Positions 23,111 to 31,586 of a DNA stretch of 64,000 bases are shown here, in pieces (the stretch's first letter is position 1; every line of letters begins with the position of its first letter). The DNA is from an uncultured Archangium sp. (GTDB taxonomy: Bacteria; Myxococcota; Myxococcia; Myxococcales; Myxococcaceae). The notes under the pieces were generated by a model. That model did no database searches. It had not been told where the DNA came from and was given only the letters and a program-made list of their open reading frames with translations. The translations under genes were made by a program, and so were the position numbers. The DNA lies in contig CAIVGN010000024.1 of the NCBI GenBank assembly GCA_903905455.1, forward strand, positions 18,799 to 82,798, in the 5' to 3' direction.

Positions 23111-24241
23111 ATGACGAAGCCGCCCCGCGCCGTGCAGTTCGCCCTCGCCGAACGCCTCGCCCACCTCGACCGCGGCGCCTGGGACGGCTTGACCCGCGAG
23201 GCGGGCGTCTTCATGCAGCGCCCCTTCCTCACGGCCCTCGAGGCCGCGGCGCCCGAGAACGTCTCGCCCCGCTACGCGCTGATGTACCGCGGTGACGAGG
23301 CGATCGCGGCGCTGCAGCTCCAGCTGGTGCGCGTCGAGGGGCGCTCGGCGCTGCCCACCACCGGCGTCGCGCAGCTGGTGAACGAGCGGGCGCTGGTGCT
23401 GGGGAACCTCGCGGCCTGGGGCGAGACGGGGCTGGTGGTGAAGCCCGGGGCCGACCGCGCGCTGGCGTGGCGCGAGGCGCTGCGCCTCATCGACCGGCTG
23501 CGCCGCTTCGAGAAGCCCGAAGGGGTGATCAACGTGTCCTTCGTGAAGGACGCGGCCTGCGAAGAGGACGAGGTCGCGTTGCGCCAGCAGGGCTACCAGC
23601 GCGCGCCCTCGGGCCCCGACATGCAGCTGGACCTCGACCCGGCCTGGGGCACCCTCGACGACTACCTCGGCAAGCTCGCCTCGAAGCGGCGCCGCGCGGT
23701 GAAGAAGACGCTCGAAGACCTCGACCTCGCCGGCTACCGGGTGCGGCGGCTCGACGCGCCCGAGCTGGAGCTCCACGTCGACCGCCTCGACGCGCTCTAC
23801 GGGCAGGTGTGGGCCAACGCCGACGTGCGGCCGCTGCGCCTGTCGGGGCGCTTCTTCGTCGAGCTGCAGCGGCGCCTGGGCGACGACTGCGTGATCACCG
23901 GCCTCGAGCGCGACGGGCGCCTCGACGGCTTCGGGGTCTCGCTGCGCAGCGGGGGGCAGTGCGTGGGCTACTACCTCGGCTACGACAAGTCGGTGGCCGC
24001 GCCGCTGTACCTGCGGCTGCTGGTGTCGATCCTCGAGCAGGCCATCGCCTGGCGGTGCACGCGGGTCTCGATGGGGCGCACCGCGGAAGAGCCCAAGGCG
24101 CGGCTCGGCGCGGTGCCCGGGGCGTCGGCCTTGTGGGTGAAGCACCGCACGCCGCCGCTCAACTGGGCGGTGGGGGCCATCCTCGGCTCGCTCGAGATGC
24201 CCGGGGTCACGGCGCACCGGGTGTTCAGACAAGACGGCTGA
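23111..24241 (+). CDS. FemAB/GNAT-like acyltransferase domain protein
   Basis: 376 aa, cytoplasmic. The N-terminal half has a region FMQRPFLTALEAAAPENVSPRYALMYRGDEAIAAL and the C-terminal half DLDPAWGTLDDYLGKLASKRRRAVKKTLEDLDLAGYRV, then CVITGLERDGRLDGFGVSLRSGGQCVGYYLGYD and GRTAEEPKARLGA, the pattern of GNAT/FemAB-related (BioF2-like, PF13480/PF04339) acyltransferases. Such proteins act in cell-wall or exopolysaccharide decoration, but the acceptor is unknown. It sits 45 bp after queE and 30 bp before the histidine kinase, so an operon with either is possible. Confidence 0.8.
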   Translation: MTKPPRAVQFALAERLAHLDRGAWDGLTREAGVFMQRPFLTALEAAAPENVSPRYALMYRGDEAIAALQLQLVRVEGRSALPTTGVAQLVNERALVLGNLAAWGETGLVVKPGADRALAWREALRLIDRLRRFEKPEGVINVSFVKDAACEEDEVALRQQGYQRAPSGPDMQLDLDPAWGTLDDYLGKLASKRRRAVKKTLEDLDLAGYRVRRLDAPELELHVDRLDALYGQVWANADVRPLRLSGRFFVELQRRLGDDCVITGLERDGRLDGFGVSLRSGGQCVGYYLGYDKSVAAPLYLRLLVSILEQAIAWRCTRVSMGRTAEEPKARLGAVPGASALWVKHRTPPLNWAVGAILGSLEMPGVTAHRVFRQDG

Positions 24242-24271
24242 CGGCGTCGCGAGGCCGTATGCTGCCACTTC

Positions 24272-26374
24272 GTGAGTCCCCCAGCCACGGAGCCGGCGGT
24301 CCAGGAGGCGCAGCGCAGCATCCTCCGCGACGTGGTGCGCACGGCGCTGCCCACGGCGATGGGCATGGCGACGGTGACGCTGACCACGTCCATCGCCACG
24401 GGCATGTTCGAGGCGTTGTGGTCGCGCGGGGTGCCCAGCTTGGTGTTGCTGGGCTTCGCGGGGCTGGCGTGGGTCGACGCCCGGCGAGGGCGCTTCGAAC
24501 GCGCGCTGGGGTTGATCATCTCGGGCGTGGCGGTGGTGGTGCTGATCGCCTTGACCTTCAACGGCGGGGTGCGCGCGCCGGCGGCGATGTTGTTGGCCTG
24601 GCTGGTGTCGTTGTGCGGTTGGATCTTCGGGCGGCGCGGGGCGAGCGTGATGCTGCTCATCTCCTTCACCCTCACCACGTTGGCCTTCCTGCTGGGGGTG
24701 ACGAAGGTATTGCCCGAGCCGCCCGCGCTGCCGCTGGTGGGGCAGTACGTGATGCTCCTGGTGCTCAGCGGGTTGATGTGGACCACCTCGGCCTCGCCGC
24801 CGGAGCGGTTGCGCGCGGCGTTGCTCGAGGCGACGGTGCGCGAGCGGGAGCTGAAGGCGGAGCAGGAGCGCCGGCTCCAGTTCCAGGCGGTCTACGAGCA
24901 GACCTCGTACCTCGTGGCGTTGATCAGCCCCGAGGGCGTGCTGCAGAGCGCCAACCGCGCGGCGCTCGACTTCGTGGGCCTGGCGTCGGCCGAGCTCGTG
25001 GTGGGGCAGCGCTTTTCCCAGGCGCCGTGGTGGGGCGAGGCCAATCGCGCGCCGCTCGAGGAGCGCATCGCCCGGGTGCGCGAGGGCCAGGGGGTGCAGC
25101 GCTTCGACTCGACGCTCGTCGACGCGCAGGGGCGCACGCGCCACCTCGACGTCTCGCTCTCGCCGTTTCGCGACGCGGCGGGCGAGCTCAAGTCGCTCAT
25201 CGCCGAGGGCCGGGACGTGACGGACGCGGTGCTCAGCCGCGAGCGCCTGCACACCACCCGGCGGCTCGAGCTGGTGGGGCAGCTGGCCGGCGGCGTGGCC
25301 CACGACTTCAACAACGTGCTGATGGCGATCCTCTCGTCGGCGGAGCTGCTGCGCCTCGACCTGGGGAGCGCGGGGGTGCGCTCCGAGAACATCGACGACA
25401 GCCTGCGCACCATCGCCCAGTCGGGGCAGCGGGCGAGCGACCTCACGCGGCGGCTGTTGAGCTTCGGGCGGCGCAGCTCGGTCGAGAAGCGGGCGCTGTC
25501 GGTGCATGCGCTGCTCGAGGCGACGCGCAAGCTGTTGGAGCGCACGCTGCCGGCGAACGTGCACGTGAAGTGCGAGCTCCACGCGACGGCGGACCTCGTG
25601 GAGGGTGACCTCGCGTCGCTCGAGAGCGCGTTGATCAACCTGGCGTTGAACGCGCGCGACGCGATGCCCGGGGGCGGCACGCTGACCTTCAGCACGGGGC
25701 AGGCGACGCTCGACGCCGACGCGTGCCGGCGCAGCGGCTTCGACGTGCAGCCCGGCGCGTGGCTCAAGGTCTGGGTGCGCGACACGGGCACGGGCATCTC
25801 GCCAGAGCACGTGGCCCGCGTGTTCGAGCCGTTCTTCACCACCAAGCCCGAGGGCAAGGGCACGGGGCTGGGCCTGGCGTCGGTGTTCGGGGTGATGCGT
25901 GAGCACCAGGGCATGGTGCACCTCGAGTCGGAGCTCGGCCGGGGCACGACCTTCGAGCTCTCGTTGCCGCTCTCGAGCGGCGTGCCGGCGGCGGAGCTGA
26001 AGCCGGCGCTCGAGCGTGGGTTTCCCGGGGTGCGCGCGCTGGTGGTGGACGACGAGGTGGCCTTGCGCGCGACGCTCCCGCGGCTGTTGGGGCGAATGGG
26101 GATCACCTGCACGGCGACGGGCAGCGCCGAGGAGGCGCTGCGGGGGTTCGACCCGGAGATGCAGTTGCTGGTGAGCGACATCGTGTTGCCGGGGCGGCGC
26201 GGCACGGAGCTGGCGGCGGAGTTGTTGGCGCTGCACCCGCGGCTCAAGGTGCTGTTGATCTCGGGCTTCCCGAAGGACAGCGAGGTGTCGGCGCTCCCGG
26301 CCGACCGGGTGCGCATGCTGGCCAAGCCATTCGGGATTGCTGAACTGCAGCGCGCGCTGGGCGAGTTGTTGTGA
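24272..26374 (+). CDS. Hybrid sensor histidine kinase (membrane, PAS, HisKA/HATPase, receiver)
   Basis: 700 aa from GTG 24272. Order: membrane region of about six helices (residues ~35-190), a coiled linker, a PAS domain (~205-330), HisKA with GGVAHDFNNVLMAI (phospho-acceptor His344), HATPase_c with N-box INLALNARDAMPGGG, G1 DTGTGIS and F/G2 FFTTKPEGKGTGLGLA, and a C-terminal receiver domain (VVDDE start, phospho-Asp636 in VSDIVLP, switch Lys in LAKPFG). Non-canonical full chain of the type that autophosphorylates and passes phosphate to its own receiver. No output gene is adjacent. Signal unknown. Confidence 0.94.
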   Translation: MSPPATEPAVQEAQRSILRDVVRTALPTAMGMATVTLTTSIATGMFEALWSRGVPSLVLLGFAGLAWVDARRGRFERALGLIISGVAVVVLIALTFNGGVRAPAAMLLAWLVSLCGWIFGRRGASVMLLISFTLTTLAFLLGVTKVLPEPPALPLVGQYVMLLVLSGLMWTTSASPPERLRAALLEATVRERELKAEQERRLQFQAVYEQTSYLVALISPEGVLQSANRAALDFVGLASAELVVGQRFSQAPWWGEANRAPLEERIARVREGQGVQRFDSTLVDAQGRTRHLDVSLSPFRDAAGELKSLIAEGRDVTDAVLSRERLHTTRRLELVGQLAGGVAHDFNNVLMAILSSAELLRLDLGSAGVRSENIDDSLRTIAQSGQRASDLTRRLLSFGRRSSVEKRALSVHALLEATRKLLERTLPANVHVKCELHATADLVEGDLASLESALINLALNARDAMPGGGTLTFSTGQATLDADACRRSGFDVQPGAWLKVWVRDTGTGISPEHVARVFEPFFTTKPEGKGTGLGLASVFGVMREHQGMVHLESELGRGTTFELSLPLSSGVPAAELKPALERGFPGVRALVVDDEVALRATLPRLLGRMGITCTATGSAEEALRGFDPEMQLLVSDIVLPGRRGTELAAELLALHPRLKVLLISGFPKDSEVSALPADRVRMLAKPFGIAELQRALGELL

Positions 26375-26397
26375 ACGGGTGGTGCAGGTCGCGGGGA

Positions 26398-26528
26398 GGC
26401 TTCGATGGGAGGGTTGCGTCTCCTGCGATCGGCACAGGTCGTCTCTTTGTTTGGGTGCCCGGGATCGCCCCTATCCCTTCCTTTCCCCCCGGGGAAAGGG
26501 GAGCGCCCATCTGCCGCGCGGGCTAGAC
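26398..26528 (+). repeat. Inverted repeat, arm 1 (dispersed intergenic element)
   Basis: About 130 bp ending in GGGCTAGACG; pairs with 26812-26939 in inverted orientation. Shared core runs from GGCTTCGRTGGGAGG through GATCGGCACAGGTCGTCTC and CTTTCCCCCCGGGGAAAGGGG, with small gaps. Could fold as a very long stem or be two copies of a mobile intergenic repeat. Confidence 0.75.
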
Positions 26529-26811
26529 GAGCGCACAGAAATTCGGGGCAAGGCCTCAATTTTCAGGAACGGTCGGTGGGGTTGATCCACCGTCGGCCCT
26601 CGACGGTTTTCGTGGACGGCGACGCGGGGCGCTGAGGCAGCAGCATCTTGCAGCTGCAGGTGCTGCCCTTCGGCAGCCACGACGGGAAGTCAGATGTTGC
26701 TGCCTGGGCGGTGGATCAGGCGCATTCCAAGACCATCGAGAAGAAGCGTCGGCGATCTGCGCTGCGGCCGGTCCTGCACATCGAGGCCACGCCCCGTCTC
26801 CCTCTGAATCC

Positions 26812-26939
26812 CGTCTGGCCCGCGCGGCGAGCGCTCCCCTTTCCCCGGGGGGAAAGGAAGGGATTGGGGCGAATCCCGGCACCCAAACAAAGAGACGACC
26901 TGTGCCGATCGCAGGAGACGCAAACCTCCCACCGAAGCC
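26812..26939 (-). repeat. Inverted repeat, arm 2 (dispersed intergenic element)
   Basis: Reverse-complement partner of the element at 26398-26528, separated by about 280 bp. Internal symmetry CTTTCCCCCCGGGGAAAG is present in each arm. Immediately followed by a small zinc-ribbon-like frame on the minus strand. Confidence 0.75.
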
Positions 26940-26947
26940 CGGACGCC

Positions 26948-27172
26948 TTACGACCCGCCCGCCCCGCCCGCCCCGACCCGCGCGACGAACACCTCGTACT
27001 CCAGCTCCACCCACGCATGCCGGCACCGCGCCGCGGCCCCGGTGCGCACCCGTCGCCACGGCCCCTTGCCCGCGATGCCCCCGCACAACGAGCCACAGCG
27101 CGGACACGAGAACGCACACCGCGCGATGGGCGGCAGCGCCCGGCCCCACGGAGGCAGGTCGATCCCCCGCAA
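26948..27172 (-). CDS. Possible small zinc-ribbon protein
   Basis: 74 aa from TTG 27172; the frame actually stays open upstream to about 27260 (reads DHSQYRGARDLEAGRARFRW...), so the true start may be further out without an ATG. Contains CPRCGSLCGG, a single zinc-ribbon-like knuckle (CxxC plus a downstream C), Trp/Arg-rich surroundings, and high GC at third codon positions like a real gene. The longer shadow frames in other phases lack this composition. It could also be a decayed remnant next to the repeat element. Weak call. Confidence 0.35.
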   Translation of the reverse strand: MRGIDLPPWGRALPPIARCAFSCPRCGSLCGGIAGKGPWRRVRTGAAARCRHAWVELEYEVFVARVGAGGAGGS

Positions 27173-27265
27173 CCACTCGAGCCAGCCCCTGCGCCTCCAA
27201 CGAAAACGCGCGCGACCCGCCTCCAGGTCACGCGCGCCACGGTACTGCGAATGGTCAGGGCCTTC

Positions 27266-27823
27266 TCAGCGGCGCGCGCGGGCCGTGCGCGCCGAGGCCC
27301 GCGCCGGCGCGGTACGACGCGCGACGGTCGTCGCGGCCGGCTTGCGCGGAGCCGCCTTCGCCGCCGGCGCCGCCTTGGTCTGCTTCACCACCGGCTTGCT
27401 GGGCGTCGCCTCGGGCGCGAGCCGAACCACCGGCATCTGCGAGACCGACACGCGCTGCTTCATGCGCTCGGTGCGGGCGACCAGCTCCATCTTCACCTGG
27501 TTGAAGTACTCGCGACCGCCGGGCACCTCGGACGTGCCGTCCATCTCCGGCGCGGACTGCACCACGATGGGCCAGGCCGGGGTGCGCGTGTCGAGCTGCT
27601 TGAGCCGCTGGGTGAGCAACTGCCGGAAGACGGTGAGCACCTCCAGCTCCACGATCTTGCCCGGCGCGAGCAAGATGGCGGCGAACAACCCCGGCCGGCC
27701 CCCCTCGTCGAGGCCCTTCATGGTGAAGGCGTCCGCGATGGCGAAGCCGGGCACCAGCGAGCGCATCGTCAGCTCACGAGACAATTCCAGGAGTTTTCCG
27801 TCCAACCGGGTGTCGTCCAACAT
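27266..27823 (-). CDS. Protein with histone-H1-like Ala/Lys/Arg-rich C-terminal tail
   Basis: 185 aa from ATG 27823. An N-terminal globular domain (MLDDTRLDGKLLELSRELTMRSLVPGFAIADAF..., about residues 1-115) with no motif I recognise is followed by a tail of about 50 residues made of Lys, Ala, Pro and Arg (SKPVVKQTKAAPAAKAAPRK...), resembling eukaryotic histone H1 or bacterial nucleoid proteins with such tails. Likely DNA- or RNA-associated; that is inference from composition. No signal peptide. Ends just before the zinc-ribbon frame; starts behind a short AT-rich promoter region (27824-27922). Confidence 0.78.
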   Translation of the reverse strand: MLDDTRLDGKLLELSRELTMRSLVPGFAIADAFTMKGLDEGGRPGLFAAILLAPGKIVELEVLTVFRQLLTQRLKQLDTRTPAWPIVVQSAPEMDGTSEVPGGREYFNQVKMELVARTERMKQRVSVSQMPVVRLAPEATPSKPVVKQTKAAPAAKAAPRKPAATTVARRTAPARASARTARARR

Positions 27824-27922
27824 AGGCGGGCTGTGTACATGATCTGCCCGCAGCGACGCACCGACGCCGTGTAAAATAATTCCAACCTACTGGAACAACT
27901 CAAGAAATTTCGTCAGGTTTTC

Positions 27923-28795
27923 TCAGCGCCCGAGAGTGAGCTGTTCGAGCAAGGCGGCGCCTGCCTTGCCCAGGTTGCCGCGGGTCACCACCCGGGGCTC
28001 GAAGACATGCACCGCACCCTGGGCCAGTTGCAGGGGCCGCAGCTCCTTCTTCGCCAGCTCTTTTTCGATGAGCCACTCGGGCAGCCAGCCAAAGCCGATG
28101 CCCCCCAGGATGGCCGACTTCTTGGCGTGAAAATCAGACAGGTGCACCGTCGACTGGGTGTCGAGGTCGGCCGTGGCCAGCTGCAACCGCGGGTCGCTGC
28201 CGCGCACCGTGAGCAACACGTGCCGGGCCAATTCTTCGGGCGTGACCCGGCCCAGCTTCGCCAGCGGGTGCCGGTGGTGCGCCACCAGCCGCGCCTTCAA
28301 CTTGGGCAACGCGCGAATGGTCAACGAGGGGCCCGGCTGCGGCGGCAACACCGTCACCATCACCTGGGCCTGCTCCGCCTCGAAGCGCGCGGCCACGCCG
28401 TCGAGCGAGTCCACCGAGAGCATCACCCGCGTCGGCGCCCCCTCGTCGCGCACCCGCCGCACCACCTCGAAGAACGGGGTCAACGGCACCACCGCGTCGA
28501 AGACCACCCGCAGCACCGGCTCCCAGCCCGAGAGCAGCACCGCGCAGGTCGCCTCGAGCGAGCGCTCGGCCTCGAGCATCACCCGGCAGTGGCGCAGCAC
28601 CGCGTCGCCGGCTGGCGTCAGCCGCGTGCGGTAGCCACTGCGGTCGAACAACGAGAGCCCCGTCTGCTGCTCCAGCTGCTTGAGCGCGTACATCACCGCC
28701 GGGTGCCCCTTGTGCAGCCGCTTCGCCGCCGCCTGCAGCGTGCCCTCGCGGGCGAAGGCGTCGAGCGTGCGGGCCTGGTCGAGGGTGACGTTCAT
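27923..28795 (-). CDS. LysR-type transcriptional regulator (tyrosine/homogentisate pathway)
   Basis: 290 aa from ATG 28795, chosen because the palindromic operator then lies upstream of the start. N-terminal winged HTH (NVTLDQARTLDAFAREGTLQAAAKRLHKGHPAVMYALKQLEQQTGLSLFDRSGYRTRLTPAG) and a C-terminal effector domain typical of the family. Transcribed away from hmgA-hppD across a 91-bp gap holding a perfect palindrome, the classic LysR arrangement. LysR control of homogentisate genes is seen in some bacteria; effector unknown. The frame open to 28975 overlaps the hmgA promoter and is not used. Confidence 0.92.
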   Translation of the reverse strand: MNVTLDQARTLDAFAREGTLQAAAKRLHKGHPAVMYALKQLEQQTGLSLFDRSGYRTRLTPAGDAVLRHCRVMLEAERSLEATCAVLLSGWEPVLRVVFDAVVPLTPFFEVVRRVRDEGAPTRVMLSVDSLDGVAARFEAEQAQVMVTVLPPQPGPSLTIRALPKLKARLVAHHRHPLAKLGRVTPEELARHVLLTVRGSDPRLQLATADLDTQSTVHLSDFHAKKSAILGGIGFGWLPEWLIEKELAKKELRPLQLAQGAVHVFEPRVVTRGNLGKAGAALLEQLTLGR

Positions 28796-28806
28796 GGTGC
28801 GCTGCA

Positions 28807-28825
28807 TTGTCGAATTCTTCGACAA
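28807..28825 (+). promoter_or_regulatory. LysR operator between regulator gene and hmgA
   Basis: Perfect dyad TTGTCGAATTCTTCGACAA (arms TTGTCGAA/TTCGACAA, 3-nt centre, T-N11-A signature of LysR binding sites), 12 nt upstream of the regulator start. A second half-site-like TTGTC follows at about 28839-28843. Binding is inferred. Confidence 0.7.
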
Positions 28826-28886
28826 AGAAGCGCAACTCTTTGTCACTATCTCGAGATCGACTGCACACCTTACGAACCCGGTCACC

Positions 28887-30002
28887 ATGGACATCCCCTG
28901 GATCCGCGGTCGTGTCGCAGCGCAGGCCCACGTCGGTCTCCCCGAAGGAACGGTCGAAGAAGAGTACGCACGCAACGGCTTCTTCGGCCGCTACGCCCAC
29001 CTCTACCGCCAGCACGCGCCGGTCGGCTGGAGCCGCATCGAAGGCCCGCTCAAGCCCCGCGCCTACGACCTGCGCAAGCTCGAGGGCGCCAGGGGTGACG
29101 ACTGGCTGGAAGCGCGCCACGGGGTGCTGGGCAACGCCGACGTGAAGCTCTCGCTGGCGACGCTCGCCACGCCGATGCCCTACCTGTTCCGCAACGCCGA
29201 CGCCGACGAGCTGCTCTTCGTGCACGCCGGCGCGGGCCGCCTCGAGACCGACTTCGGGCCCCTGTCCTACGAGCCGGGTGACTACCTGCTGCTGCCCCGC
29301 GGCACCGCGTACCGCCTGGCGCCCACCAGCCCCTCGCGGCTGCTGGTCATCGAGGCCTACAGCGAGATCGAGTTCCCCGAGAAGGGCATGCTCGGCCAGC
29401 ACGCCCTGTTCGATCCCGCGGTGGTGCAGGTGCCCACGCCCGAGGGCTCGTCGCTCACCCCCAACGGCGCCGGCGAGTTCGAGCTGCGCATCGTGCAGCA
29501 GGGCGCGCTGACCCAGGTGTTCTACCCCTTCAACCCGCACGACGTGGTGGGCTGGAAGGGCACGCTCTCGGCGCTCAAGCTCAACGTGCGCGACATTCGC
29601 CCGGTGCTCAGCGACCGCTACCACCTGCCGCCGTCGGCCCACTCGACCTTCGTGATGAAGAACGCGGTGGTGTGCAGCTTCTTGCCCCGGCCGCTGGAGA
29701 ACGGGGACCCGGCCGCGCTGAAGGTGCCGTTCTACCACTCGAACATCGACTTCGACGAGGTGCTCTTCTACCACTCGGGCGAGTTCTTCAGCCGCGCCGG
29801 CATCTCGCCCGGCATGCTGACCTTCCACCCCCAGGGCATCCACCACGGGCCGCAGGCCGCCGCCTTCGAGCGCAGCCGCGCCGCCACGCGCACCGAAGAG
29901 GTCGCGGTGATGTTCGACACCAAGAACCCGTTGCAGGTGCTCTCGCCCGTGACGAAGACCGAAGTCCCCGAGTACTGGAAGAGCTGGAAGGAATCGAAAT
30001 GA
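28887..30002 (+). CDS. hmgA: Homogentisate 1,2-dioxygenase (short form)
   Basis: 371 aa from ATG 28887, cytoplasmic. Opens the aromatic ring of homogentisate to maleylacetoacetate with Fe(II) and O2, in tyrosine/phenylalanine catabolism. Family signature: GFFGRYAHLYRQHAPVGWSRIEGPLKPRAYDL, then FYHSNIDFDEVLFYHSGEFF and TFHPQGIHHGPQ (metal ligands His/Glu in this stretch; H314 and H319/H320 visible). Shorter than the ~430-aa enzymes of pseudomonads and humans, as in a subset of bacterial HmgA proteins. Overlaps hppD by 4 nt (ATGA). Controlled with hppD from the intergenic operator. Confidence 0.9.
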   Translation: MDIPWIRGRVAAQAHVGLPEGTVEEEYARNGFFGRYAHLYRQHAPVGWSRIEGPLKPRAYDLRKLEGARGDDWLEARHGVLGNADVKLSLATLATPMPYLFRNADADELLFVHAGAGRLETDFGPLSYEPGDYLLLPRGTAYRLAPTSPSRLLVIEAYSEIEFPEKGMLGQHALFDPAVVQVPTPEGSSLTPNGAGEFELRIVQQGALTQVFYPFNPHDVVGWKGTLSALKLNVRDIRPVLSDRYHLPPSAHSTFVMKNAVVCSFLPRPLENGDPAALKVPFYHSNIDFDEVLFYHSGEFFSRAGISPGMLTFHPQGIHHGPQAAAFERSRAATRTEEVAVMFDTKNPLQVLSPVTKTEVPEYWKSWKESK

Positions 30003-31078
30003 GCCACCCCCTGCCCCCGCAGTTCCCCGTCTCCGCCGTGAACCCCTGTGGCCTCGACGGCCTCGACTTCGTGGAGTTCGTCTCCAACGAGCCCGCGAAG
30101 CTCGACGCGCTCTTCAAGGGCTTCGGCTTCTCGAAGACCATGCGGCACCAGAGCAAGCCCATCGACCTGTACGCCCAGGGCGACATCACCTTCCTCGTCA
30201 ACCGCGAGCCCCACTCGTTCGCCGCCGGCTTCTCCAGGCTGCATGGCCCGAGCATCTGCTCCATGGGCTGGCGCGCCGTCGACGCGAAGAAGGCCCAGGC
30301 CGCTGCCGTCGAGCGCGGCGCGAAGTCGCGCCCCGAGGGTGACTTCATGGTCGACGGCCAGCCGCTGCCCGCCATCTTCGGCATCGGCGACAGCCTCATC
30401 TACTTCGTGGACACCTATACGAAGTCGGACAGCTGGAGCCGCCGGGGCTTCGTGCCGCTGGAGCAGCCCGAGCGCGTGGCCGACAAGGGCTTCATCGCCC
30501 TGGACCACCTCACCAACAACGTCGAGAAGGGGACGATGGAGCGGTGGGCCACGTTCTACAAGCAGGTCTTCGGCTTCGAGGTCGTGCGCTACTTCGACAT
30601 TCGCGGCGACAAGACCGGCCTGACCTCGAACGCCCTGCGCTCGCCCTGCGGCCGCTTCTGCATCCCCATCAACGAGGCCGACGAGAAGAAGTCGCAGATC
30701 AACGAGTACCTCGAGGAATACAAGGGCCCGGGCATCCAGCACCTGGCCTTCATCACCCACGACATCCTCGGCTCGCTCCAGAAGCTCGAGGGCTCGCCCA
30801 TCGAGATGCTCGACATGGACGACGCGTATTACGCCGAGGCCTTCGGCCGCGTGCCCAACGTCACCGAGGACAAGGTCGAGATCCGCAAGCGCAACGTGCT
30901 CGTGGACGGCGACGAGAAGGGCTACCTGCTGCAGATCTTCACCAGGAACCTGGTGGGCCCCATCTTCATCGAGCTCATCCAGCGCAAGAACCACAGCTCG
31001 TTCGGCGAGGGCAACTTCGGCGCCCTCTTCCGCAGCATCGAGCGCGACCAGCAGAAGCGCGGCGTGTTCGATACCTGA
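29999..31078 (+). CDS. hppD: 4-hydroxyphenylpyruvate dioxygenase
   Basis: 359 aa from ATG 29999, overlapping the hmgA stop. Converts 4-hydroxyphenylpyruvate to homogentisate with Fe(II), the step before HmgA, so the order in the operon is metabolic in reverse. Iron ligands H170 (ALDHLTNN), H248 (IQHLAF) and E325 (IFIELIQR) are all present; NPCGLDGLDFVEFVS at the N-terminus and GEGNFGALFRSIERDQ at the C-terminus are family hallmarks. No fahA or maiA in the window. Confidence 0.96.
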   Translation: MSHPLPPQFPVSAVNPCGLDGLDFVEFVSNEPAKLDALFKGFGFSKTMRHQSKPIDLYAQGDITFLVNREPHSFAAGFSRLHGPSICSMGWRAVDAKKAQAAAVERGAKSRPEGDFMVDGQPLPAIFGIGDSLIYFVDTYTKSDSWSRRGFVPLEQPERVADKGFIALDHLTNNVEKGTMERWATFYKQVFGFEVVRYFDIRGDKTGLTSNALRSPCGRFCIPINEADEKKSQINEYLEEYKGPGIQHLAFITHDILGSLQKLEGSPIEMLDMDDAYYAEAFGRVPNVTEDKVEIRKRNVLVDGDEKGYLLQIFTRNLVGPIFIELIQRKNHSSFGEGNFGALFRSIERDQQKRGVFDT

Positions 31079-31108
31079 GCGCCGGGCTTTGCCTGTAGAG
31101 ACGGGGGC

Positions 31109-31534
31109 ATGAAGCCCCCCGACCTGAAGCTGCGGTTGCTGGCTGATCACCACCGCCTCGAGAAGCTGTTCACCCTCGTGATGGACGCGTTCGAGGCGGA
31201 CGCCCGCGAAGACACGCAGCGCCTGTGGACGGAGCTGGAGCACGGCCTCGAGCGGCACTTCGCCGCCGAGGAGCGCTTCCTCTTTCCGCAGTTCGACCCG
31301 CTCGACCCCGCGGAGACCGCGGCGCTGAGGGCCGAGCACGTGACCATCATGCGGCAGCTCGAGGAGCTCGGCGTGGGCGTCGACTTGAAGCTGGTGCGCG
31401 CCGAGGTGGCCCGGGCCTTCATCGATTCGCTGCGGGCCCACGCTACGCGCGAAGACGCGGTGCTCTACCGCTGGGCAGACGAGTCGCTCGAGACCGGCGC
31501 CTCGCAGATCGTCGAGGCCCTGTCAGACGACTGA
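31109..31534 (+). CDS. Hemerythrin HHE domain protein
   Basis: 141 aa from ATG 31109 (GGGGGC before it). Helical bundle with the HHE pattern: LLADHHRLEKLF, LERHFAAEERFLFPQF, LRAEHVTIMRQL and SLRAHATREDAVLY supply His/Glu ligands for a di-iron or similar centre. Cytoplasmic. Probably oxygen/NO or iron handling; next to another hemerythrin and 30 bp downstream of hppD, an O2- and iron-dependent enzyme. Functional link is inference. Confidence 0.85.
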   Translation: MKPPDLKLRLLADHHRLEKLFTLVMDAFEADAREDTQRLWTELEHGLERHFAAEERFLFPQFDPLDPAETAALRAEHVTIMRQLEELGVGVDLKLVRAEVARAFIDSLRAHATREDAVLYRWADESLETGASQIVEALSDD

Positions 31535-31586
31535 CGTCCCCGCACTCCCGGTTGCATGCCCGGCCGGCCCCAGTGATGCATTGGGG

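Larger units (their letters stand above)
26375..26947. other. 573-bp non-coding region with paired inverted repeats
   Basis: No credible gene. Dominated by two inverted repeat arms (26398-26528 and 26812-26939) about 93% identical where aligned, plus weaker similarity continuing into the spacer. The repeats contain the ORF-like peptide starting MGGLRLLRSAQVVSLFGC in both arms in the same orientation relative to the repeat, which I attribute to repeat composition rather than coding. Confidence 0.7.

Noticed and set aside
22874..26236. 1120-aa open frame on the minus strand
   Set aside because: Antisense to queE, the FemAB-like gene and the histidine kinase; composition of a shadow frame.
26405..26635. 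Short peptide MGGLRLLRSAQVVSLFGC encoded in both repeat arms
   Set aside because: Present because the arms are near-identical; no ribosome site, no conserved extension.
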